DNA of 64,000 nt from Chelonoidis abingdonii (lineage: Eukaryota; Chordata; Testudines; Testudinidae): contig NC_133773.1 in the NCBI RefSeq assembly GCF_003597395.2, forward strand, positions 69,791,528 through 69,855,527, written 5' to 3'. Below are positions 12,276 through 22,750 of the stretch, in pieces. The number at the start of each line of letters is the position of its first letter. Position 1 is the first letter of the stretch. The translations under genes were made by a program, and so were the position numbers. The notes under the pieces are model-generated. The model did no database searches and was not told where the DNA came from. It saw only the letters and a list, made by a program, of their open reading frames with translations.

Positions 12276-12987
12276 AATGCTGCTTCCTTCTCTGTGACCA
12301 TGGTGTGCCTTGATCCAGAACATAGCTGGCTCTACTTTAATAAGGGGGGGCAATATTTGAGAACCTGTTGTCTTCATCCCCAATGTACCACAGAGTCTCC
12401 CCAGGGTCTCTGTGTCCTAGCTTCTGACAAACTTGGGTGGATGAAGAGTGAGCCTAGGACAAGGGAAGAGGAGCTATCTTGTCTGGAATCTATTGCTGCC
12501 TTGGTAGCTGCAGGAGCTGAATGGAGGTGTTCGCCTATCACACTGCAGTCTGAGAATGAAGGGTTCCTTTTCTATTCCAGCCCTCTATAAAGATCCCATC
12601 ACACAGCCTGGTTACCTTGACTGTATATGGGGGTGCAAAATTTGTTTCTGAGTGTCTCTGTGCTAGTTTCCTTTAAAAAAAATAATTACCTTCTAAAACT
12701 GATGTGTTGCGTGGATAAAAATCAGGAATGTTTGTAAATTATTCCGAAGGCCTCAGATGGAAGATACTAAATAATTTTCAAATGTTTTACCCTAATTTCA
12801 AAGTTGGTTTTCCTCAGGTGTAACGGAATTAATAAACTCATATTGTGTTGCAGGTCAATTAACAGATAACGTGTATATATTTTAAAAGAATCAGGTTAAC
12901 TTTTTCTCTTGTTTTCTATCTTTAGAGGACTACTGAACAAGCTAAAGTGTTTTAAAAGATTTAGATTTGCTGTTCCATATGTTATCG
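12276..12987. other. Unique-looking DNA, no gene
   Basis: A 98-codon open frame (12294-12590) spans a locally GC-richer patch. It matches nothing I know and has no splice context, so it is not called. Confidence 0.45.
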
Positions 12988-13244
12988 TTAGAGTTGGGAG
13001 AACTTTCTGCATGAGTTTTCATGCAGATTCTGATCAACAAAAATATTAGAGAGTTAGTGTCCATTTTGGCAATTTTTTGTAGTCAAAGGGCGGAGCTGGA
13101 GGTTGCATGGGCAGGGCATGGGGGAAAGAAAGAAAAGTAGGCAATGCCAAAACTGTTTGTTCTGAAACTTTCAAAATGAAACATCAGTTTTTCAGGCTAG
13201 ATTCACCAGGGAATTTAGGCACCGATCACCACCATTTAGGCAAG

Positions 13245-14196
13245 TGATAAATGAAAGGGGGAGGGGGCTGGTTAGCTCCCTTTTGTGGACACCCAGCCAG
13301 CGAGTTAGCTGTAAAATCTTTGTTAGTAGCTGTTCTCTACTTGCTTTATCTGTAAAGGATTAAAAAAGCCCATAGGTAAAAGGAAGGGCATGGGCACCTG
13401 GCCAAAATAGCCAATAGGAAGGCGAGAACTTTTTAAAATTGAGAGAAAAGCTTTCCCTTTGTCTGTCTGTCTGTCTGTTCTCCAGAGAGAGGAGACACAG
13501 AGCAGGAACAGGGCTGAACTATGCTGTAAGAAGCTTTAAGTCAGGTATGAAAAATCATCAGATCACACCTAGAAACTACTTATTTGAAACCCCCAGATAT
13601 GTAAGTAGATTAGGAATGTCTAGGAAGATGCAATTAGGTTTCTTTCTTTTATTTTTTTATGGCTTGTGGACTCCTCTATGCTAATGCCCAAATGCGTTTG
13701 TTTTGCTTGTAACCTTTAAGCTGGACCTCCAGAGCTATCTTGATGCTTAATTTTGTAATTGCTTGGTTTTTTTTAATCTAGCGAAAAGCCTAAATTCCAG
13801 ATGTATTTCCTTTCTTTTTGCTTTTAATAAAATTTATCTTTTTAAAGAACAGGATTGGATTCTTGTGTCCTAAGAGTTTTGTGCATATGTTGTTTAAATA
13901 GCTGGTGGCAACAACTGATTTCCTTTGTTTTCTTTCTCAGCTCTTCCCTGGAGGGGGGTGAAAGGGCTTGAGGGCCCCCACAGGGAGGAATTCCCAAGTG
14001 TGCCTTCATGGGTCGAAAGGTGGTTGTTTTTTTTTGGCACTTGGGTCGTGGTAGCATCTACCCATCCAAGGTCAGTAAGAAGCTGTAACCTTGGGAATTT
14101 AATACAAGTCTGGAATGGCCAGTATTAATTTTTAGAATCCTTGTGGGCCCCCACTTTCTGCACTTGAAGTGCCAGAGTGAAGAATCAGTTTTGAGA
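13245..14196 (+). repeat. Solo LTR of an endogenous retrovirus-type element
   Basis: The LTR starts TGATAAATGAAAG and ends near TCAGTTTTGAGA. It contains an AATAAA signal (13826-13831) in a T-rich context, as expected for an LTR R region. The wording matches a turtle LTR family I remember. A 5'-truncated-and-deleted copy in opposite orientation lies at 31059-31392. It interrupts the tRNA-module element. AGGCA occurs close to both junctions, but the duplication is not exact at the boundaries I chose. No internal viral genes are present. Confidence 0.65.
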
Positions 14197-14254
14197 AGGC
14201 ACCATTCACAAAATGGAGGAAGAGGAGAAGGAGGAGGTGCTGATGGGCCCCAAT

Positions 14255-14320
14255 ATGCCAGTGGTTAGGGCATTCACCTGGGATGCGGAAGGGAAGATCT
14301 GGGTTGTGAATTCCTGCTCT
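14255..14320 (+). repeat. tRNA-like module 1
   Basis: GCCAGTGGTTAGGGCATTC gives an A-box-like segment and CTGGGTTGTGAATTCCTG a decayed B-box-like segment about 40 bases downstream. This matches RNA polymerase III promoter spacing. It is part of the repeat and not a functional tRNA. Confidence 0.45.
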
Positions 14321-14384
14321 CCCAAGCTTTGCTGTTGAAGCTGTTCCACTTTGTATAAATAATTGGCCCAGAGTGTGTGAATAA

Positions 14385-14451
14385 CTCAATAGCCTGCTGG
14401 TTAAGGTAGTCACCTGGGCAGGAAAACACCCCGGTTCTGGTCCCTGCTCCA
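14385..14451 (+). repeat. tRNA-like module 2
   Basis: TAGCCTGCTGGTTAAGGTAG is the A-box-like part. GGTTCTGGTCC (14433-14443) is a good B-box-like match to GGTTCNANNCC. The B box lies about 130 bases after that of module 1. Confidence 0.5.
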
Positions 14452-14502
14452 TTCAATAGATATCTAGACAAAGTGGAACAGCTTCAGCTGCAGAGATCAA
14501 GG

Positions 14503-14560
14503 CCTATAGCTTAGGGCACTCTGCTCGGAAGGGGGAGACCTGGGTTCAAGTGCCTGCTTC
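14503..14560 (+). repeat. tRNA-like module 3
   Basis: CTATAGCTTAGGGCACTC is followed by a B-box-like GGTTCAAGTGCC (14543-14554). It lies 110 bases after module 2, so modules 1-3 form a tandem series. Confidence 0.5.
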
Positions 14561-14892
14561 AGCATGGGTATTTAAATCTTGGTCTCTTACATCCCGTGAG
14601 TGCCACAGCCATATTAGGTATAACTAGGGAACCTCTTCTTCCCCCCATCCCTGTCACTTTTGGGGATGGTGCCTAAATATTGGCAGTAGGAATGTAATCC
14701 TTGTGGATTTAGCTCTTTGTTTCCAAATTTCTATTGCTTTTATTTTAAAAAATAGTTAAAAATGTCCAAAATTGAAATGAAACATTTGGCTTCAGGCCAA
14801 ATAAAACATTTGTTTCAACTTGAAACAAATCTTTTTCTGACTTCTTGAGTCATAAAAAAATCCTAAAGAATTTGGTTTCAGGTGACCTGACT

Positions 14893-14963
14893 TTTTTTTT
14901 TTTTTTTGGAACTGCTGGTACATTTAAAAAGATCAGGTGTTTTTTTTTGTCCCCCCCCCCCCA
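14893..14963. repeat. Poly(T) and poly(C) tracts
   Basis: A run of more than ten T, then a further T run and a run of more than ten C. It is low-complexity sequence and assembly length is likely unreliable here. Confidence 0.8.
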
Positions 14964-16499
14964 TCTCTGTTAATTATTGTGTGTGGAGAGAGAGAAGACC
15001 AAATCTTGCAAAGTGCATTCTGCAGGGTGTGGAATGTCCTAAATTTCCCTTGCAATCTATGAATGTTCAGTTCTTTCATTGCCTCCCAGAATTAAAAGGA
15101 AGGAGAGAAAAAAATATTTTATTACATTTTTATATTTGTAATTCTCCTTTTCATCTTGGATTTCAAACCACATTTTAGTTTGCATTTCAGTTTAATTTTA
15201 TATACGGGCTATTGTTTCCAAGAGTTTAATTTTCATTGGATGGATAAAAACATTCATCCTTAGGGAGAGGGTTATGTGGAATGATTAATTTCTTAGCTGC
15301 CGAAAAGGGATGGATATAGTCTTCAGATTACAAAGTGACAATTATACATGCATAGCCCAAGGAGTTTGTATTGGTTGGAGGCCACAGAGCCTAGTTTTTC
15401 CTGGATCAGAACCCATTTGCTTCTGGATATTTTATTTCTTAATATTATCTTGCTGTTCATGGAATTACTTATTCTTAAAATCTGTACTTATACTCTTGTG
15501 TTTACATTAACATCTTATGAAATAAGATACATGTTAAATTAGTGCTGATTAGATATGAACTACTAAAAAAGGCATCTTAAATTTCATGTTGAATACCTAT
15601 TCCACAAAAGTGATCAAGGACAAAGATAAATTCCTAACCCCTGGTTCTTCCAAACAGTTCAAATGCTTAACTCTTGCAACAAATCTGATGCCATTTCAGC
15701 TCACTAGCTAAAAATAAATATTTGGTTATTACAATCAAATGTCTGCGGCACTTTAGAGACTACCAAGTTCTTCCTGTGGGAGGGGTAAGAACCTATTATC
15801 ACACTGATGCTCCAAGATCCATGTGGAAATCAGCTGATCTTGAGGTATCCACATGGAGAACCTGCCCCTAGCTACTAATTTGCACTTGCTTCTATCCCAA
15901 GGTAACACAATTCAGACCCACTGAATTTATTACTGGCTACGTGTCCATGTCTGCATCATATCCCTCACCCAGCTTTCTTTGGGAAGGGGATAATAGGGGG
16001 CACAGAGCTTCAACATGCAGCTGAATTTCTGATGGATGTGCCACCCTTTCCCCAAGAGAAGATGATGACTACAGCAGTTGCCTTCTAGCTTTGGTCCTTT
16101 TCTTGAAAACTTCTTGAGAAGTAGTCGCACAAATATGTTTCCTTGAGTGTGTATTGGCACTGGATCATGATAGAAACCGTGCTCAAGAACAGAAATAGTA
16201 GAATACTTAATGTAAAGTTTATTTAAATTCTAACTTTAAAAAGTTAACAGCTTAAATAGAAATATCAGATGTCACATTGGGTCTGTTGGTGACAAGGAGG
16301 GTGACAAATTGCAATAGGCACCAAAGTGTACAAGGAAAGCCTATCCACTTTCCTTTTAGAAATATATGTCAATGTAAACTGAACAGTGTCAGTGAGAGAT
16401 GGGAAAAATACATCCAATTTGGAGTTAGTCATAAAAGCTGTTTTTTCAATGAAGACATTACAAGAGCAAATGTGATGTATAGAACTTAATTCCTGAACT
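14964..16499. other. No gene or clear repeat seen
   Basis: Unique-looking AT-rich DNA. Nothing recognised on either strand. Confidence 0.5.
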
Positions 16500-16665
16500 C
16501 TACAGCAAAATTTTAGTATTCTGTAAGATGTAAGGGATGTATTATTTATCCCTATTAAATGGGGTTGGGGGGAGGAGAGGGGATAAGGAAGTGAGATTTA
16601 GTGACTTAGGCAAAGTCATACACAAAGTCTATTGCAAACTGGGAACATAACTTGGATTTACTGAT
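16500..16665 (-). repeat. Antisense MIR-like SINE relic
   Basis: TATTATTTATCCCTATTAAATGGGG, AGTGACTTAGGCAAAGTCATACAC and CAAACTGGGAACATAACTTGGATTT follow the order of an antisense MIR (attattatcccc, gtgacttgcccaaggtcacac, gaacccagg). Decayed but collinear over about 160 bases. Confidence 0.5.
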
Positions 16666-17394
16666 TTCTACCCTTACACTAAAACAAAACTCTCATGTTC
16701 TACATACATTTCCTTCCTTCAGAACAAATAACACACACAGAACAAAAAGGTAAAATTGACCATCTAAAGCTGTGGCTCTCCAGCAAACACAGTAAGTGTT
16801 CTCCTTTGAAGTTTAATCAAAGGGCAACTCTAAAGAGAGAGAAATACGCAGAGGACCCATTTATACTCTCCAATACACACACATAATTTCCATTGGCACA
16901 TATTATAGTTTATGCATTGATTTTTGCGGCTAGAATTGGGTCTGGTGTGTTTAAAAACAAAAGCCATGCAAAGTAATTTATATTGCAAGCTGCAGGGTCT
17001 CCTACTTTTCCCATCTATGTATGATAAAATTATTTGTAAAGCTGTTTGAAGTATTTTTTTTTAAAAAGCTGCAGCCTTTTTGACATCTCATGTGAATGGG
17101 ATAATATGTTTTTAATTGGAGAAAGGAAATCTGCCATTAATTTGCCTGCATTATGTAAACCAGACCATTTTAATTTGCAGAATAATTTATTATAACTATG
17201 GCTTTATGACATTTAAAAAGGTCTCTTGTTTTATTTGAACTTCAGAAAAACTATTGTTGTGGCCTAAAGGTCCTTTGGCAGTCAGACTTCACACAGTTGT
17301 CAGTTTGTCCCCCTTTGTTTTATTAAATTTGTTTTTATTAAATTCTCAGTCTCCTGAAATTGCCTCCTAAATGGTGTATTTTATTAAAATAAAA
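16666..17394. other. No gene or clear repeat seen
   Basis: Strongly AT-rich unique-looking DNA, including TTTTATTAAA-type repeats around 17310-17395. Confidence 0.5.
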
Positions 17395-17540
17395 CTTTGG
17401 GATCTCAAATATTACTTTATTTAGTCTAACACTTCTGTGATGTAGGCAAGTACTGATGTTCCATTGTAAAGGGGAATAATCTGAGTCACAAAGACATTAA
17501 GGCTGTCTACACTGGGATAAAAACAAAATAATCAAATCTG

Positions 17541-18265
17541 GTAGTTAACGTACAAGGTTGGGACTGCGACAGACTTCTTCAGTGGCTTTGGGCAAGTCAC
17601 TTAGTGTATATCTACACAGGGATAAAAGACCCATTGCAGAGTCACAGCTGGCCCAGCTCAGCTGACTCAGGCTCTCGCGGCTCAGGCTCCAGGGCTGAAA
17701 AATCGCAATAAAGGTGCCAGGTTTGGGCTCCAGCCTGAGCCCTAGGACTCTGCGAGGGTGGAGGGTCCCAGGGGCTGGGCTCTAGTCCAAGCCTGAATGC
17801 CTACATAGTGATTTTTAGCCCCACAGTAGGAGCCTGAGGCCACGTCTATACGACGCGCCGTATCGGCGCGTTACAATCGATTGCTCGGGGATCGATATAT
17901 CGCGTCTCATCTAGACGTGATATATCGATCCCTGAGCGCGCTTACATCGATTCCGGAACTCCACCAAAACCAACGGAGTTCCGGAATCGACATGGCGAGC
18001 CGCGCACATTGATCCCGCGCGGTGAAGACGGGTGAGTAGATCGATTTTAGATAATCGATTTCAGCTACGCTATTCTCGTAGCTGAAATTGCGTATCTAAA
18101 ATCGATTTTCACGCTTCGTGTAGACCTGGCCTGAGTTAGCTGACCTGGGCCAGCCACGACTCTGCCATGGGTCTTTTATCCATGTGTAGATAGATATAAA
18201 CTAAGTGATTTGCCTAAAGCCACTGAAAAAGTCTCTGGCAGTCCCAACCCCTGTGCCTTAACTAC
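17541..18265. mobile_element. Long inverted-repeat (foldback) element hosting a nested transposon
   Basis: The left arm (about 17541-17672) and right arm (about 18138-18265) are reverse complements at high identity. For example GTAGTTAACGTACAAGG faces CCCTGTGCCTTAACTAC, GCAAGTCACTTAGTGTATAT faces ATATAAACTAAGTGATTTGC, and GGGATAAAAGACCCATTGC faces CATGGGTCTTTTATCCATG. The arms also contain a MIR-like phrase, GGGCAAGTCACTTA. The interior was disrupted by the 294-bp element at 17838-18131. A related host is seen around 57295-58590. Confidence 0.65.
17838..18131. mobile_element. 294-bp CpG-rich Harbinger-like MITE with TGA duplications
   Basis: The ends GGCCACGTCTATACGA and TCGTGTAGACCTGGCC form a TIR. 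Both flanks are TGA (17835-17837 and 18132-18134), fitting the three-base TNA duplications of PIF/Harbinger elements. Three internal hairpins are visible: 17888-17908 with 17913-17933, 17949-17962 with 17975-17988 (perfect 14 bp), and 18040-18069 with 18077-18106. CpG and ATCGAT density is far above the surroundings, suggesting a young insertion. No coding capacity. Confidence 0.75.
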
Positions 18266-19779
18266 AAGACTTTGTTGTGGTGATCAGCCCTCTACTTAAC
18301 CCTCACAGTACTGCAGGGGTGCTTTCTATACCTAAGTAATATTTGTGAAGCATTAAGATGATGGAAAAACATTGCCACATGTAAGGGCTGTGTGCTACTC
18401 TGTCTCTAACTGATTTGTTTTAAGGAACCCCTACAAAGACTAATGAGCTAATTTTATAAGGCTTTCTTCCAAAGTAGATTTTTGGTGATTTAAAAGAACA
18501 CCACCATTGGCGTAAGTGTTACAATCCAGAACAAACTGATGAAAATAATTTGTCATGGATATGCTGTTGCTATCCAGGCTAAGTTCTGTTATGTGTACAA
18601 ATTCTACAATGTTGCCAGGCTGAGATCTAAACTTGTCTCTGTTAAACATCTGTGCTTTCAGAATTACCAGCCATGTGTCCCCTTGACCTGTTTCATTTGA
18701 ACTAAACTGGAAGTAAACTTTTAAATTACTAAATCTAACTTCAGGGTGTGAATCACTGCTGGGTGTTGATAGGTAATTGGATAGTGATCTCAAAAAGTTC
18801 ATGAGAGCGCTGCTGCTCCCGTGTTCTCAAAGGAAAGAAACCAAAAAAGTAAGTGAAATTAGGAAGGAACAAAATAATCTTTTCTTTATAAGGAAAGCAG
18901 ACTTTAGAGACCATTGATTTTTCTGACCATTGGTTTTATATCTATAGTTGAAGCATTTTTATAAAACTTATCTTAATACAAGGTAAGGCAGAATTTCTTA
19001 TCTTCTTGAATGGACGCATTTGTATGAGGCAATCTTATTTGTACTATGCAAATATAGGAATTGGGCCAGGAATTCTGAGCTTCTTCATAATTCACCATTC
19101 TAGGAATTGAGACATTAAGGGACAAATCTTCTGCTCAGTACCTGTCCAGAGTATCCAGATGGGGGAGAGAGGAATCCTGTCTTATAGCAACTCAAAAGCT
19201 CCACAACTGTCCTGAAGAGCATCCCCAAGCCTAATTTGTACTCGATGGCTGGAATAGCCTATACATTGCCTCGCACAGAGGATGCTGAGAGCATCTGTGA
19301 AGTGGCAGATCCCCTGTCCCCTCTTCAGCCTCTTGTATGCTGTCATGAGAGGAGCTTGTGGTGAGAGCCATTAGGTTGTCCATTGGGTGTGGAGGATGAT
19401 GTCCAGATGCACACTTGCACAGCAGAACAGCACTAGTTCTTTTGCCAAAGGAAACTCTATACCTACAAGGAAGCGGCTGGATTTGTCCTAAGCCCTTACT
19501 AGACCTGCTTTTAAAATGGGGAAGAACAATTGACATTTTCCAACCAGCTTTAGTAACTACATCCCTTTCATGAATGTCTGACGCTTGGGGAAAGCCAATA
19601 AGCCATATATATCTTGTTTCCTAGTATTATAGTTACTAGATCAAATTGTGCTCTCAGTAACAGCCATGCAACCCCGCTGAGGTGATGGGTTTACACAGGT
19701 GCAACTGAGAGCCAAATTTGGTGCACTATGTTTATAAACATATGCGCTATCTTTATTATAAATATTTGTAGTGTATCAC
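18266..19779. other. No gene recognised; one 120-codon frame
   Basis: A minus-strand frame of 120 codons (18440-18802) is intact, but I do not recognise its protein. It shows no signal peptide, membrane segment or motif and lies in otherwise unremarkable DNA. It could be a decayed repeat or chance. Confidence 0.45.
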
Positions 19780-19925
19780 TATCTCAGATGCCTATATGCA
19801 TGCATCCGACGAAGTGGGTATTCACACACGAAAGCTCATGTTCCAATACATCTGTTAGTCTATAAGGTGCCACAGGACTCTCTACTGCTTTTACAGATCC
19901 AGACTAACATGGCTACCCCTCTGAT
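19780..19925 (+). mobile_element. Reptile interspersed repeat, probably a Penelope-like 3' tail
   Basis: The wording from ATCCGACGAAGTGGG through TAGTCTATAAGGTGCC to CAGACTAACATGGCTAC is one of the commonest repeats I know in turtle and crocodile genomes. The tail at 41090-41183 is analogous in layout, with GAAAGCTT-type core and AATAAA-like spacing, and lies 3' of a Penelope-like coding remnant. The link to Penelope elements is therefore an inference by analogy. Confidence 0.6.
19785..19854 (+). ncRNA. Hammerhead-ribozyme-like fold within the repeat (probably inactive)
   Basis: CAGATG (19785-19790) pairs perfectly with CATCTG (19849-19854) as stem I. CCGACGA (19806-19812) sits where CUGANGA is expected. 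GTGGGT (19814-19819) with ACACAC (19824-19829) makes stem II with one mismatch. GAAA follows, then AGC/GTT forms a short stem III, leaving a UC cleavage position at 19843. The U4-to-C change, one extra A and the stem II mismatch argue that this copy is inactive. Hammerhead motifs are known in Penelope-like elements. Confidence 0.45.
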
Positions 19926-21919
19926 ACTATATAAGGCTTGTTATTTTCACCCCAATATGGCTTAGCTGCCACCTGCTAGGAACATATCAACATGTTTCTC
20001 TTTAGATAATGGCTCTAGAGTAAAGTATGTATTGTTCCATAGGGAGAAGGATGGGGGAAGAGGGTGAGGTTTATTGTTACAGTGAACACCCAACTAATGG
20101 GGATTCAAACTTTAGTGGAAAAGGACACTCTGGGATTCATTCAAAAACATTCATAACCTTGGCACTGATCCCAGTGTATCAGTGTTGAACTGAATAACAT
20201 AAATATTGGATTGCTGACTGAAGTTCTCTTAAGTATCTTGCATGTGCTTCTGTTCTGCATAGTAAATATTTGTAGATCTGTTTTTAGTTAATGTTATTGA
20301 CATAGATTTGGTGGGGAACCCAAAGCAAAAAAATAAAATAAAAAATTCGGAAACTTTTCTAAGCTATTACGTTATCCCATCTAATACTCTGTGGTACTAC
20401 TTCAAAACATATTTATTTCTGAAACTCCAGTCTTTGGGGTGTAGGTGTGTGTGTTTTTTTAAAAAAATAATTAAATATACTAGGATTATCTGAAAGAAAA
20501 GCTTATTACATGACGGGTGCCATATTTTACTGAAGCCCACAGCAGACAGAAAATAAAGAAAAATCTATAATGCATTGTCCAGTCACATTTCTATAATGAT
20601 GCATCATACAAACTGCAGGGGGAAAACAGTGGAACCTAGAACTATATTTTAATGCTTTCCAAGTACATTAGTGTAAAGAGCTCCACCCTCCTAGAATATT
20701 TTTTTTCTATAGCAAATCCATTTGACTATGGTGTTTGAATACTATGTCAAATCAGGTTTTCCTATTATGGAATCCCATCTGTACTGACTTTCAGCCAGTA
20801 ACTAAGTGTTCTGCCTAAATGAGACAAAACTGCTAGAATGCCACCTCTCTTTCTGTTACCTCACCCACACACAGGCACACTGGGCAATGATAGCTGTTGG
20901 CAGTTCTTTTTCAGATGTTTGTTCATAATGTCCTGTGCCTGTTTTTCTTTTCTGTATCTGCATTGGTGTGAGGAGCTTAAAACTAGGTTTAAAGCTCCTA
21001 AATACATTCTAGAAGTCACCAAAACATTTTGCCTTACTAATTTATTGGAAAGTGTGGTGAATTTAAAGTTAGTTTAGAACTTCATTTGGAACACTTATGC
21101 AAATAGATGTAGACCAAAGCATGAAACAAAGTTCACAGTTCTTATAAGCAAAAATATGTTAGAAATCAGTGGTGCTGGTCAATCCACTGACTGTCCTTGT
21201 TAGACTTCATTTTTTATTTTTCTTCATCTTCGTAAATGGCTGTCTAATCTTTCTTGATGTGTGAACAAGGAAATACACAAATTAAAACGCTTGCTGAAGC
21301 CAATGTTGAGCCTCTGCATTGAACTGCCAAGAGGGAAAGGCAAAAAGTGAGTTGAAAAATTCAGAACCCAAGACCAACCTTCAAGAGAATGACTCCTGCT
21401 TAAGCACTTTAATTTTCCTGCTTAGTTATTGTGTAGCTCTTGAGACTAGCTTAGGTGGGATGGCTGTTCTGACTGAATGTGTGTAGATGAATTCCATTGT
21501 TAGAGACTGTTTCATAGAGAGACTGAGTATGAACTCCTGGTATCAATGGATAGAGGACAGACATGCATTTGCATCCTCCTTGCCTCTCTGCAGCATTTGA
21601 TCCTGCTGTCTCACCTGAGAGAGGCAGCAGGGCTCCCAGGTATATTAAAATAGTTTAAATCCTTTCTAGGAGGCACACCCAATGAGCTGCACCTCCACCT
21701 TTAGACCCTTTATTTGTCAAGTCCATCAAAGGATTAGTTCTCTCTCTCTGTCTCTAGTCCTATTCAATATCTATGGCAGCCACTAAGTAAACTGCTGAGA
21801 CAATATGAAGTATATGCATATGACACATAACTCTACCGATCTGTCACCACATATGACCACAATGCTACCACTAAGATGGCCTGGTGCTTAGACAAGATCA
21901 GTTTATGGACAACAGCTAC
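19926..21919. other. No gene or clear repeat seen
   Basis: Unique-looking AT-rich DNA with TC-rich simple patches near 21740-21760. Nothing recognised. Confidence 0.5.
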
Positions 21920-22041
21920 AAGAGTGTCCAGACATCCTGATTTTATAGAGACAGTCCCAATTTTGGGGTCTTTCTTATATAGGCTCCTATTATCCCCCAC
22001 CACCTGTCCCGATTTTTCACATTTGCTGTCTGGTCACCCTA
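21920..22041. mobile_element. 122-bp hAT-type MITE with 8-bp duplication
   Basis: The left end AAGAGTGTCCAGAC faces GTCTGGTCACCCTA, whose reverse complement is TAGGGTGACCAGAC. ACAGCTAC flanks the element on both sides (21912-21919 and 22042-22049), the 8-bp duplication typical of hAT transposition. The interior wording (CCTGTCCCGATTTTTCACA) is a family I remember as abundant in turtles. Non-autonomous. Confidence 0.8.
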
Positions 22042-22450
22042 ACAGCTACTGAAAGCTGAACCTGAGCAGAACAGAGGTGATGATTGTAGGCAGAGAAAAG
22101 CAACCATGGTGCAGCCTCCGTCGGTTGAACTTGTGTGCCCACAACTGGTCAGTTCAGCTCATAGGTTAGAAATACTTCTAGATTGCTCAGTGATGGCAAG
22201 CTTTCACATAGCAACAGCCATGAGCAGAGCTGGGCAACAATTTTTGTATGAAACTTTTTTTTAGTCAAGAAATGTAGGTTTGGGTGGACCAAAACATTTT
22301 GTAAATTTGTGTTGATTTCAGTGAAATGTTTCAGTTGAATAATTTTTTGGGAAATGTTGAAATGGTTCATTTTAGATACTTTTCTCCCAAAAATAAAATT
22401 ATTCACTTTTTTCAGGCTAGATTCAGAAGGGGATTTAGGTGTCATTATAC

Positions 22451-22515
22451 TTAGCCCAGTGATTAGTGCCCTCACCTGGGATGTGGAAGACCCAGGTTCA
22501 AGTTCCTCCTCTGCC
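22451..22515 (+). repeat. tRNA-like module (forward 1)
   Basis: TTAGCCCAGTGATTAGTGCC is A-box-like, and GGTTCAAGTTCC (22495-22506) is a near-canonical B box. Spacing fits a type 2 polymerase III promoter. Confidence 0.55.
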
Positions 22516-22523
22516 TGATGTAG

Positions 22524-22587
22524 AGCAGAGACTTGAAACCAAGTCTTTTCCCCTCCCCAGCTAAGTGTTTTAACCACTAGGCTGTAG
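22524..22587 (-). repeat. tRNA-like module (reverse)
   Basis: On the minus strand TAGCCTAGTGGTTAAAAC is A-box-like and GGTTTCAAGTCTC is B-box-like. It lies head-to-head with the preceding module, so the pair could form a large hairpin. Confidence 0.5.
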
Positions 22588-22687
22588 TATATTGTGATGT
22601 GAGGCTCACTCAATTTCTCCTATTGAAGTTGTTCCAATTTGTATAAATAATTAAAGTTAATTGGGTCAGAGAGAGTGAGAGTGACTC

Positions 22688-22750
22688 CATAACCTAGTGG
22701 GTAGGACACTTCTCTGGAGGGGACACCTGTGTTCCAGTCCTTGTTCCACT
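22688..22750 (+). repeat. tRNA-like module (forward 2)
   Basis: TAACCTAGTGGGTAGGACAC is A-box-like, and TGTTCCAGTCC (22730-22740) is a decayed B box. The spacer before it (GTTGTTCCAATTTGTATAAA) matches that between modules 1 and 2 of the 14.3-kb copy. Confidence 0.5.

Larger units (their letters stand above)
12988..14925 (+). mobile_element. AT-rich TIR element carrying three tRNA-like modules, interrupted by an LTR
   Basis: The outer left end reads TTAGAGTTGGGAGAAC and the decayed right end GGAACTGCTGGTA. These match the TAGAGCTG ends of copies at 22225-23158 and 37562-38194. Inside lies a second layer from TTTCAGGCTAGATTCACC (about 13190) to CTTGTGGATTTAGCTC (about 14714), also mutually inverted. 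This layer holds three tRNA-like modules. Spacer wording (GCTGTTCCACTTTGTATAAA) is shared with the copy at 22.6 kb. An LTR (13245-14196) has been inserted into the inner layer and is listed separately. No transposase is visible. Confidence 0.55.

Noticed and set aside
14255..14560. Cluster of true tRNA genes
   Set aside because: A and B boxes are present, but the cloverleaf arms do not close and the modules recur inside a repeat family.
18440..18802. 120-codon minus-strand frame with protein-like composition
   Set aside because: No motif recognised and the neighbourhood is not genic. Kept only as a note.
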